Source: CAZVPF01 sp964628195
GTDB lineage: Bacteria; Planctomycetota; Phycisphaerae; Sedimentisphaerales; Anaerohalosphaeraceae
NCBI GenBank assembly: GCA_964628195.1
Contig: CAZVPF010000060.1
Location: 1-14,748 of the forward strand
Reading direction: 5' to 3'
DNA: 14,748 nucleotides
The notes beneath the pieces were generated by a model, which had not been told where the DNA came from, ran no database searches, and saw nothing but the letters and a program-made list of their open reading frames with translations. A program made the position numbers and the translations under genes. Positions 1 through 6,786 of the stretch are shown here, piece after piece. The stretch's first letter is position 1, and the number at the start of each line of letters is the position of its first letter.

Positions 1-38
1 AAATAAAATAAAGATTTTCCGGGCCATAATTATAGGCT

Positions 39-44
39 TATACT
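39..44 (+). promoter_or_regulatory. Candidate -10 box upstream of pilT
   Basis: TATACT matches the sigma70 -10 consensus at five of six positions and lies 52 bases before the pilT start. No convincing -35 box is seen at 16-18 bases upstream (TTTCCG at 16-21 is poor). The 95-base leader is otherwise AT-rich. It also holds a short inverted repeat, CCGGGC at 19-24 and GCCCGG at 59-64, followed by six T. An AGGAG ribosome binding site at 84-88 is placed 7 bases before the ATG. Confidence 0.25.
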
Positions 45-95
45 ATCCAGTTTGATTTGCCCGGAGTTTTTTAATGTACTCACAGGAGATTCATT

Positions 96-1232
96 ATGAC
101 AAAAGGCCAGCCAATCGGCCAAGCCCAAAAAGAGGCTTCCGACCTTGCGGTTGATAAGCTTTTTCGGGCAGCCATTAAGTCCGGGGCTTCGGATCTTCAT
201 TTGAAGGTCGGTCAACCCCCTAAAATGCGAATTCACAGCAGGCTCAAGAGCACCACAGGTGAGCCTTTAACAGAAGAGGCTGCGGAGAACCTTATTTTTC
301 CGATGCTCTCGGAGAAGCAAAGAAACTTCTTCCTTGAAAAAGGGGCTCTTGACTTTGCTCACCAGGTCGGCGAGAAGGACCGTTTCAGGGTCAACATTTT
401 CAGACAGAGAGGCTTTATAAGCCTTGCGGCGAGGCACATTACCAGCGATATTCCTCCTTTCGAGAATCTTCACCTTCCTGCCATAGTCGAGACAGTTGCA
501 GATGACACTCACGACGGTCTTGTGCTTGTTACGGGCCCGACCGGGTCTGGTAAGAGTACGACGATCGCCTCGATGATCGATCACATCAACAGGACCAGGC
601 CTTGTCATATCGTTACGATCGAGGACCCGCTGGAGTATCTTCACGTTGACAAAAAGGCGATAGTTTCGCAGCGTGAGATCGGCATCGACGTGCCGGACTT
701 TGACGACGCTCTTCGTTCACTTATGCGTCAGGACCCGGATGTTGTGCTTGTCGGAGAGATGCGTGACAACGAAACACTTACGGCTGCGATGCGGGCAGCG
801 GAGACGGGGCACCTGGTTTTCGGAACTCTTCACGCTAACAACTGTTCGCAAACCATTCAGCGTATTCTCGACCTTTTTCCCCAGGAGGAAAGGGACCTTG
901 CAAGGCAGACTTTCGCACTGACTATCCGCTGCATTGTCAGCCAGCAGCTTCTGCCGGGGATCCAGAAGGAGACCAAGCGGGTGCCTGCGGTTGAGATACT
1001 TCTGGCCAACCCGATCGTTAAAAAGCTGATCTCTGAGGAACGCGAGGGTGACATACCGGGTGTTATCCGGGCTTGCCAGGGCGAGGGAATGCAGGACTTT
1101 ACGGAATCTTTGCGGGCGATGGTCGAGAAGGAATGGATCGACCTGAAGGTCGCGCTGCAGTATGCACCAAACGTGGAAGAACTGAAGATGGCACTGAAAG
1201 GCATCCGGGCATCTTCGGGCGCAATTCTCTGA
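96..1232 (+). CDS. pilT: Type IV pilus twitching motility ATPase PilT
   Basis: This is a cytoplasmic hexameric ATPase of the secretion ATPase superfamily, whose family role is to depolymerise type IV pili and power retraction. At 378 residues it is slightly longer than the usual ~345-370. The N-terminal domain has the typical ASDLHLKVG (31-39). The ATPase core holds Walker A GPTGSGKST (147-155, Lys153), the Asp box VTIEDPLEY (173-181), Walker B DVVLVGEMRD with Glu221, and the His box TGHLVFGTLHANN (237-249). The C-terminal AIRNLIRE motif of PilT is present in altered form as IVKKLISE (307-314), and GMQDF follows. The absence of a CxxC zinc module argues against PilB/GspE. The start is supported by AGGAG at 84-88. 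It is the first gene of a codirectional run with a degenerate GspE relative 24 bases downstream and a CvpA-like gene after that. PilT or a PilT-like PilU paralogue cannot be separated from one copy. Confidence 0.93.
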   Translation: MTKGQPIGQAQKEASDLAVDKLFRAAIKSGASDLHLKVGQPPKMRIHSRLKSTTGEPLTEEAAENLIFPMLSEKQRNFFLEKGALDFAHQVGEKDRFRVNIFRQRGFISLAARHITSDIPPFENLHLPAIVETVADDTHDGLVLVTGPTGSGKSTTIASMIDHINRTRPCHIVTIEDPLEYLHVDKKAIVSQREIGIDVPDFDDALRSLMRQDPDVVLVGEMRDNETLTAAMRAAETGHLVFGTLHANNCSQTIQRILDLFPQEERDLARQTFALTIRCIVSQQLLPGIQKETKRVPAVEILLANPIVKKLISEEREGDIPGVIRACQGEGMQDFTESLRAMVEKEWIDLKVALQYAPNVEELKMALKGIRASSGAIL

Positions 1233-1246
1233 TAAAAAAAAGATAT

Positions 1247-1250
1247 GGAG
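1247..1250 (+). promoter_or_regulatory. Ribosome binding site that decides the start of the GspE-like gene
   Basis: GGAG lies six bases before the ATG at 1257. The upstream in-frame ATG at 1245 overlaps this site and is preceded only by an A-run with no clear Shine-Dalgarno sequence, so 1257 is the better start. Confidence 0.55.
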
Positions 1251-1256
1251 ACCTCA

Positions 1257-2912
1257 ATGGAATACACACTCGCTTCGGCTATCGACTTGGGCGGATATGT
1301 TTCACTTATAAAGTTTGCGGTGTTTTTGGTTATGTTTTTTCTTTACCTGCCGTTTGTGAACTGGGTTTACCAGGACAGCCAGGCTGTGCAGACGGAAACC
1401 AAGATGTGGACGGGAATAGTCGCCGGAACGGGCGCAGCTTCGCTGTTTATCGTGCTTTTTGCGCCGATGTTCCTGATAGGGGTTCTTATTTACTTAATCG
1501 CGCTTGGCGGGGCGGGTGTTGCGTATGTTATGCACCGCGATTCGCTTGTGTCTGATTTTGAAAAAGTGATGAGCGTTAACCAGCTTAAAAGCGTGTTTGT
1601 CAACGAGGGCAAAAAGATAGAGAAATCAAGCAGGGGTTTGTCATATATAACCGCAAACGGCAACGATGTTCCTATGCCTGAGCCCAAGTCGCCGGAGTCT
1701 TTCGGTTTCGGCGTTGCTTGTGAGCTTTTCGACGACGCGATATGGCGAAGGGCGGCACAGATATCATTCCAGCCTGCTGGTGAGACATACAAGGTTACCT
1801 ATAGCATCGACGGTGTGGCGGAGAAGCAGGAAGACCTTGAGAAAGAAGAAGTCGAGTACCTGATTTTTTTCCTTAAGCAAGTAGCGGACCTTGAAGTTAA
1901 AGAAAGGCGAAAACCGCAGACAGGTCCTTTCAAGGTCGAAAAAGACGATAAGAAGTATTCATGGCAGGTCACAACAGCCGGTACGACGGCGGGTGAGACA
2001 CTGAAGATCAAGCTGCTGGAGGACACGAGCGTGATGAAACTTGAGGACCTGGGCATGACGCCTGAGCAGGTGGCGAAGATCAAGCCACTTCGCGAGGAGG
2101 TTAAACAGGGTGTTTTTCTGATTTCCGGGCCGAAGAAAAGCGGTGTTTCGGCGACTTTCTACGCGATGCTCAAGAACCATGATCCGTTTTTGAATAACAT
2201 CAACACTTTGGAACGAAACCCCTCTGCGGAGATGCAGAACATTACTCAGCATGTTTATACGATGACGGATTCCGGTTCGGTAAGCTATGCGAGAAAACTC
2301 CAGACGATACTTCGAATGGGGCCTGATATCATGGGCGTCGCCGACGCAGGGGACGATTCGGAGGTGGCGCTGCTTTGTGCAAGGGCCGCAAAGGATAAGA
2401 AGGTCGTTCACCTGACGATGGAGGCTGCATCTGTCATGCAGGCTCTGCAAAAGTGGCTTAAGCTGGTAAAGGACAGGGACCTGGCGGCGAAGAACCTGGG
2501 GGGTATTGTTAACCAGAGGCTTGTCAGGATACTCTGCGACGAGTGCAGGCAGGCCTATCAGCCGAACCCGGACCTTTTGCGCAAGTTCAATATGCCTGCC
2601 GACAAGATCAAGGTTATGTACCGTCCCGGGGAGGTTGAGTACGACAAGCGGGGCAGGCCGATCATATGTGATAAATGCCAGGGTACGGGTTATTACGGCA
2701 GGACGGGCATTTTCGAGATGATCATGCTCAACGACGAGCTTCGAGAGGTTGTGAGGACGGCGAAGAACATGCAGGATATTTCCAACCAGTTCCGCAAATC
2801 CGGTATGCTGTATATGCAGGAAGAATCGATCAAGAAATGCGCAAAGGGTGTTACCTCGATAAACGAGGTTATAAGGGAGTTTACCCCTCCGCAGAAAAAA
2901 GCAGCCAAATAA
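1257..2912 (+). CDS. Membrane-anchored GspE/PilB-family pseudo-ATPase
   Basis: This is a 551-residue relative of the type II secretion and type IV pilus assembly ATPases, with an added N-terminal membrane anchor. Two or three hydrophobic segments occupy about residues 15-36 and 52-92. The GspE core then follows in order: an N2-like region (about 160-265) with ERRKPQ, the counterpart of ERRLPQ, then LEDLGMTPEQ. The ATPase motifs are all lost. The Walker A position reads GPKKSGVSAT (291-300), with Val297 in place of the catalytic Lys. The Asp box IEDP is replaced by LERNP. Walker B reads DIMGVADAGD, without the catalytic Glu. The His box reads LTMEAA. The zinc module is intact: CDEC (427-430) and CDKCQGTGYYGRTGIFEM (from 472). 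Loss of ATP binding or hydrolysis is inferred. The retained fold and zinc site suggest a structural or regulatory partner of a pilus motor, possibly the PilT encoded next to it. An alternative start at 1245 adds four residues. Confidence 0.85.
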   Translation: MEYTLASAIDLGGYVSLIKFAVFLVMFFLYLPFVNWVYQDSQAVQTETKMWTGIVAGTGAASLFIVLFAPMFLIGVLIYLIALGGAGVAYVMHRDSLVSDFEKVMSVNQLKSVFVNEGKKIEKSSRGLSYITANGNDVPMPEPKSPESFGFGVACELFDDAIWRRAAQISFQPAGETYKVTYSIDGVAEKQEDLEKEEVEYLIFFLKQVADLEVKERRKPQTGPFKVEKDDKKYSWQVTTAGTTAGETLKIKLLEDTSVMKLEDLGMTPEQVAKIKPLREEVKQGVFLISGPKKSGVSATFYAMLKNHDPFLNNINTLERNPSAEMQNITQHVYTMTDSGSVSYARKLQTILRMGPDIMGVADAGDDSEVALLCARAAKDKKVVHLTMEAASVMQALQKWLKLVKDRDLAAKNLGGIVNQRLVRILCDECRQAYQPNPDLLRKFNMPADKIKVMYRPGEVEYDKRGRPIICDKCQGTGYYGRTGIFEMIMLNDELREVVRTAKNMQDISNQFRKSGMLYMQEESIKKCAKGVTSINEVIREFTPPQKKAAK

Positions 2913-2944
2913 CAATGAGGACTTTGAGATAATAAGGGACGAAT

Positions 2945-4000
2945 ATGACAGGCACGATAATTCTTATATTGATAGTAATCCTTGCAACTGCTCACTTTTA
3001 CTTGAAGTGTTCGGTTATGACGGCTTTTTCACTTCTAATGAGTTCGGTCATAGGGGTTATCGCCGCGTTTAATTTTTACGAGATACTGGGCGGTTTGTTT
3101 ATTTCATTAGGTGTGATGCCGGGCTGGATGTACGGCTTGAGCTTTCTGCTTCTTTTTGCCGTGGGTATGGCGGTGCCGTATGTGCTGAGCACATTCCTGG
3201 CAGGTGTGGCGATTGATTTCGGGAAGGGCCCTAAGGCGGTAATAACCACCATTTGCGGAGTGCTGACAGGTTATATCACAGCGGGATGTTTCATAATTTT
3301 CCTGACGCTGCTTCCTATAAGCACGAAGATTCCTTACAGCCGATTCGGCGGTGAAAACATCAGTTTAAATAACACATCTTCGGTTCTGCTAAAGCCCGAC
3401 GGGTTTGTCGCCGGTATGTTCAGCATGTTCAGCAAGAACTCACTGAGGACTGATAAAAGTTTTGCTGTTTTTAACGCCGACTTTATCGACAGGATACACC
3501 TGCTGCGTGCCAAAGTGAAATCCGACAACGTGTTTCCTTTTGCAGGCAAGGAGGCGATAGCGGTGCCACGTAAGGGAGGAGTGAAGAAAACCGAAGACGG
3601 CAAATACGCCATAGAATTGGGCGTTTCAGCGAAAGAGATAAAAGAGGGCGGTGCGGCATCCGAGGATGGAACCGTTTCGTTTATTGTCGGGCAGACCCGG
3701 CTGCTTTGCGTACCGTCGAATCAGAGCGATGTTTCTGTCGGAGAGGCCGAGGCGGTTTATCCCACCGCATATATCGAGAGAGGTTCTATGACCGAGACAC
3801 AGCCTGATAAGGTTATTAATTTCACCCGCGAGCATTTCGAGACGAAACAGCCGCTGGGCAGGTCGGCGTGGATACCTTTGGTTTTCAATGTACCTTCAGG
3901 GATGAAACCGGCGTGGATACAGTTTAAGAATGTTTCTTATGAGGTTCCCAAACCTTCTTCGGCACAGGATGAAATGGATTCCGAAGCCGTTCAGGGTTAA
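2945..4000 (+). CDS. CvpA-like integral membrane protein with large soluble C-terminal region
   Basis: This 351-residue protein has four predicted membrane helices at about residues 3-20, 25-45, 62-82 and 98-122, with a Gly-rich short loop pattern resembling the CvpA (colicin V production) family. The remaining ~225 residues are polar and soluble and resemble nothing I can name. This is longer than plain CvpA proteins, which are usually about 160-200 residues. A good ribosome binding site, AAGGGA at 2934-2939, precedes the ATG by 5 bases. It follows the GspE-like gene by 32 bases and probably shares its transcript. The context suggests an envelope protein linked to the pilus module, but that is inference. 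Its TAA stop overlaps the stop of the convergent histidine kinase gene. The family assignment is moderate; a planctomycete-specific membrane protein is the alternative. Confidence 0.7.
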   Translation: MTGTIILILIVILATAHFYLKCSVMTAFSLLMSSVIGVIAAFNFYEILGGLFISLGVMPGWMYGLSFLLLFAVGMAVPYVLSTFLAGVAIDFGKGPKAVITTICGVLTGYITAGCFIIFLTLLPISTKIPYSRFGGENISLNNTSSVLLKPDGFVAGMFSMFSKNSLRTDKSFAVFNADFIDRIHLLRAKVKSDNVFPFAGKEAIAVPRKGGVKKTEDGKYAIELGVSAKEIKEGGAASEDGTVSFIVGQTRLLCVPSNQSDVSVGEAEAVYPTAYIERGSMTETQPDKVINFTREHFETKQPLGRSAWIPLVFNVPSGMKPAWIQFKNVSYEVPKPSSAQDEMDSEAVQG

Positions 4001-5850
4001 CCTGCCGGATTTTGGTCGGGGCCGCCCGGGGATGTATCGGTCGGGTCGGGTTGGGTGTCACCGGCTGTTTGTGCGCGGCAGGGAATTGATATTGTAAATG
4101 TGCTGCCTTTGCCCACCATGCTTTCTACGGTAACTTTTCCGCCGTGTGCCTGGGCGATGTGTTTGACTATCGCGAGTCCGAGCCCGGTGCCGCCAAGCTT
4201 GCGGCTGCGAGCCTTGTCGGTAACGTAGAACCTTTCGAAAATGCGGTCGATATGGTCCGGCGGTATTCCATAGCCGTTGTCCGTAACGCTCATAAAGGCA
4301 TGGTCGTCCTGCACTGTTGCGGAAACTTCGATGTGTGATTCGTCCCGGCTGTATTTTATCGCGTTGTCTATAATGTTCACAAGCGCCTGTTCCATCATGA
4401 AAGCGTTGAGCTCGGCGTGATACGTGTCGTCGCAGTTGACATTTATCGTGATGCTTTTTTCCTTCGCTTTCATGTAGCAGGTTTCGACTGCGCTGAAGAG
4501 GACTTCATTAAGGCGACAGTCTTCGAGAGGTATCCTTGTTCTTTCGGACTCGTCTTCGACACGTGAAAGTATAAGTATGTCTTCGATTATCGCGTTTAGC
4601 CTGTTTGTGTGTCTTGCGATTATCTTCAGAAAGCGTCTTGCCTCTTCGGGTTTTTCAATGGCCCCGTCGAGGAGGGTTTCGACGAAGCCCTTTATCGACG
4701 TGATGGGAGTTTTCAGTTCGTGAGAAACATTCGCAACGAACTCCCTTCTTACATTTTCCAGCCATTTAACATGTGTTACATTGTCGAGTACGATTATCGC
4801 CGAGATTTCGCCTGCGCCGGTGCCTTCGATAAGACGGCCGTAAGCATGGAGGAACCTTGTCTTTTTGTCGGGCAAGACTATTTCTTTTCGTATTTTGTCC
4901 CCTTTGCCCTCGAGTGCGTTTTTTACAAAATCCTGCAACTGGGTGTCCCTGACAACTTCCTCGATGCTTTTTCCCTTTGCCTTTGTCTGTTCGATGCCGA
5001 GAATTTCACAAGCTGCGCGGTTAATGCTTACAATATGCCCGTCGGAGTTGACCGCTATAACGCCCTCTGCCATGCTCGAAAGCACGGCTTCAAGCTCGTT
5101 TCGGTTGCGTGTGAGGCTTCTTATTCGGTCGTCAAGTTCGTCGGCCATTTTGTTCATGGTAATTGTCAGTGTCGACAATTCTTCGCTATCGACCGGGGCG
5201 AGCTTGTAATTGAGGTTGCCTTTTGCAAAGTTTTCTACACCTCTCTGGACCTCTTCAATCGGCCTGCTTATCTTTCGGGACACGCCCCAGCATAACATAC
5301 CTGAGATGAGAATGATGAAAAGGCCGTACTTGCCGAAACCGAGATAGGAGCTGCGGAGCCTGTCGTCAATTATTCCGACGGGCTTTGCGGTCCTGATGAT
5401 TGCTTTTAAGTTTCCGTCTTTATCTTTGACGGCGACGGCGTAGAAGAGCATTTTATTTCCGAACCTGCCGCTTACCCTGATATCGGAACCCATGCCGGTG
5501 GTTACGGCTTTGCGTATTTCAGGTTCGTTTGCAAGTGTTGCGACATCCCAGGGCTGGTCGCTTGAGTCGGCGATCACTTTTCCGCCTTCGAGCATGACCG
5601 TAACATGGATATCGTTATGCGAGAGCACATCACTGCAATACGTGTTTAGATTTTCGTAGTCATTTTTCGCGAGAAAATTGTGGACCTTTTCCCTGATTAT
5701 CTCGGTCCTGCTTATAAGGTTTTCCTCGGACAGGTCGTAATAGAGGTGTCCCAGCTTCCAGGATGAATATGCCGAAACGGACACGAGGACCATCAGAATA
5801 AGCAGCAAATTTGTAAATAACAGCCGCCAGAATAAACGCTTAAAACCCAA
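3997..5850 (-). CDS. phoR: PhoR-type sensor histidine kinase
   Basis: This 617-residue transmembrane kinase would phosphorylate the response regulator encoded just upstream. Domains in order: TM1 at 8-30, an extracytoplasmic PAS/PDC-like sensor (31-168), TM2 at about 171-191, HAMP (192-245), a cytoplasmic PAS domain (250-360), HisKA with phospho-acceptor His377 in SHELKTP, and HATPase_c with the N box (VNIIDNAIKYS, 491-501), G1 box DNGYGIP (524-530), F box FERFYVTDKA and G2 box GGTGLGLAI (553-561). All catalytic residues appear intact. The presence of an extracytoplasmic sensor resembles the PhoR of Gram-positive bacteria more than that of E. coli. The start is TTG, supported by a GAGGT ribosome binding site; a later ATG would remove TM1. 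The last ~25 residues are a Pro/Gly/Asp-rich tail outside the fold. The phoR name rests on architecture and pairing with a PhoB-like regulator; no pst or phoU genes are in view, so the signal is not proven to be phosphate. Confidence 0.88.
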   Translation of the reverse strand: MGFKRLFWRLLFTNLLLILMVLVSVSAYSSWKLGHLYYDLSEENLISRTEIIREKVHNFLAKNDYENLNTYCSDVLSHNDIHVTVMLEGGKVIADSSDQPWDVATLANEPEIRKAVTTGMGSDIRVSGRFGNKMLFYAVAVKDKDGNLKAIIRTAKPVGIIDDRLRSSYLGFGKYGLFIILISGMLCWGVSRKISRPIEEVQRGVENFAKGNLNYKLAPVDSEELSTLTITMNKMADELDDRIRSLTRNRNELEAVLSSMAEGVIAVNSDGHIVSINRAACEILGIEQTKAKGKSIEEVVRDTQLQDFVKNALEGKGDKIRKEIVLPDKKTRFLHAYGRLIEGTGAGEISAIIVLDNVTHVKWLENVRREFVANVSHELKTPITSIKGFVETLLDGAIEKPEEARRFLKIIARHTNRLNAIIEDILILSRVEDESERTRIPLEDCRLNEVLFSAVETCYMKAKEKSITINVNCDDTYHAELNAFMMEQALVNIIDNAIKYSRDESHIEVSATVQDDHAFMSVTDNGYGIPPDHIDRIFERFYVTDKARSRKLGGTGLGLAIVKHIAQAHGGKVTVESMVGKGSTFTISIPCRAQTAGDTQPDPTDTSPGGPDQNPAG

Positions 5851-5856
5851 TTTAAT

Positions 5857-5861
5857 ACCTC
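5857..5861 (-). promoter_or_regulatory. Ribosome binding site supporting the TTG start of phoR
   Basis: GAGGT on the minus strand lies six bases before the TTG at 5850, within the 17-base gap between the phoB stop and the phoR start. It fixes the unusual start codon, because no ATG near this position is in frame. Confidence 0.6.
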
Positions 5862-5867
5862 AACGGA

Positions 5868-6557
5868 TTAGATATCCCTAAACTTGTATCCTACGCCTCT
5901 TACGGTTTCGATGTAATCGCCGCAGTTTCCAAGTTTTCGCCTGAGCCCGACAATCTGCACGTCAACTGCCCGGTCGGTTACAATATAATCGTCGCCTTTT
6001 GTCGCGTCAACTATTTGATATCGGGTGAATACCCTGCCGGGTCTTTTGCACAGGAAATGCAGCACCTTGAATTCTGTCAGGGTCAGTTCCACGGGTTTGT
6101 CGTTTACGAGGACCTCGTGCCTTTCGGTGTTGACGGTAAGGTCCCCGCGGCGGATCAGGTGGGATTTGTCTTCGTGGACGTTGTTTTTGCGTCTTAGAGC
6201 AGTTTTGACCCTTGCTACGAGCACTTTTGGGGAGAATGGTTTGGTAATATAATCGTCAGCGCCGAGTTCGAGACCGGTGACAATATCGGATTCTTCGCCT
6301 TTTGCTGTGAGCATAACTATCGGTATGTGTGATGTTCGGGCGTCGGCTTTGAGGAGCCTGCAAACGGAAAGGCCGGAAAGGCCGGGCAGCATCAGATCGA
6401 GAATAATAAGATCCGGGAGGTTTGACTGGGTAATATTCAGCGCCGCTTCACCTGTTTCTGCAGGGAGGACCTTATAATCCTGCTGCTTCAGGTTGTATTC
6501 CACGAGCTCAAGTATATCCTGTTCATCATCGACGACAAGAATAACTTCTTTAGGCAT
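5868..6557 (-). CDS. phoB: PhoB/OmpR-family response regulator
   Basis: This 229-residue DNA-binding regulator is phosphorylated on Asp54 by its partner kinase. The receiver domain (4-120) shows the acidic pair Asp10/Asp11, phospho-acceptor Asp54 in LDLMLPG, Thr84 and Lys106 in the TKPFSP motif. The C-terminal winged helix (about 134-226) has LTLTEFKVLHFLCKRPGRVFTR and ends in VRGVGYKF, typical of the OmpR/PhoB class. Length is normal for PhoB. The ATG at 6557 is preceded by AAGGG seven bases upstream. It is transcribed first, with the kinase gene 17 bases downstream, so the two form an operon. Upstream is a direct repeat with 11-bp spacing that resembles a PHO box, consistent with autoregulation. 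PhoP-type naming is equally possible. Confidence 0.9.
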   Translation of the reverse strand: MPKEVILVVDDEQDILELVEYNLKQQDYKVLPAETGEAALNITQSNLPDLIILDLMLPGLSGLSVCRLLKADARTSHIPIVMLTAKGEESDIVTGLELGADDYITKPFSPKVLVARVKTALRRKNNVHEDKSHLIRRGDLTVNTERHEVLVNDKPVELTLTEFKVLHFLCKRPGRVFTRYQIVDATKGDDYIVTDRAVDVQIVGLRRKLGNCGDYIETVRGVGYKFRDI

Positions 6558-6585
6558 TTAAGGACCCTTTATTGTGACAAAATAA

Positions 6586-6635
6586 TCTATATTAACCTCA
6601 GGCCATTATTCAATGTTTTGTTAGCGTCAGGTTAG
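6586..6635 (-). promoter_or_regulatory. Candidate phoBR promoter with PHO-box-like direct repeat
   Basis: On the minus strand CTAAC occurs twice with exactly 11-bp periodicity (plus-strand GTTAG at 6620-6624 and 6631-6635). A weaker third unit, TTGAA, lies one period further, at 6609-6613. The third unit overlaps a weak -35 (TTGAAT, 6608-6613), which is 16 bases from a weak -10 (TATAGA, 6586-6591). An 11-bp repeat next to or replacing the -35 box is how PHO boxes are arranged, so activation by PhoB itself is plausible. The core differs from the E. coli consensus, so this is inference. Confidence 0.35.
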
Positions 6636-6659
6636 TAAAGTTATTTTTATTTATTCTTA

Positions 6660-6674
6660 TACTTTGTCAAAGTA
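6660..6674. repeat. Perfect 15-bp palindrome, operator-like
   Basis: TACTTTG-T-CAAAGTA is a perfect 7+1+7 inverted repeat midway between the divergent phoB and cmoA starts. A dyad of this size in a divergent promoter region is typical of a dimeric repressor site. It is about 55 bases upstream of the best cmoA promoter candidate and about 45 bases upstream of the phoB -35 candidate. No regulator can be named. Confidence 0.5.
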
Positions 6675-6728
6675 AAAATCAGTATATTGTATGTCTCGGG
6701 GGTTTTTGGAAAAATATTGCGGGTTTTC

Positions 6729-6757
6729 TTGATTTAACCTGTTGCGGAAGCTATCTT
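6729..6757 (+). promoter_or_regulatory. Candidate promoter for cmoAB
   Basis: TTGATT (6729-6734) and TATCTT (6752-6757) are separated by 17 bases; each matches the sigma70 consensus at four of six positions. Transcription would begin near 6764, leaving a leader of about 23 bases. A poorer alternative is TTGTCA at 6664-6669 with TTGTAT 17 bases later. Confidence 0.35.
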
Positions 6758-6786
6758 TAAGGGCAGTTTAATATCGGGCTGGATTA

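Noticed and set aside
19..72. Inverted repeat CCGGGC/GCCCGG followed by TTTTTT, terminator-like
   Set aside because: The loop is 34 bases and the stem only six, and the T-run is separated from the stem by two bases. It is too weak to call as an intrinsic terminator of an upstream gene.
1959..2915. Long minus-strand open frame of 318 codons opposite the GspE-like gene
   Set aside because: It lies entirely antisense to a gene with clear family similarity, has no recognisable domain, and is rich in residues expected from reading a GC-biased gene backwards.
4609..5295. Plus-strand open frame of 228 codons within phoR
   Set aside because: It is antisense to the conserved PAS, HAMP and HisKA coding region and shows no protein family signature; it is a shadow frame.
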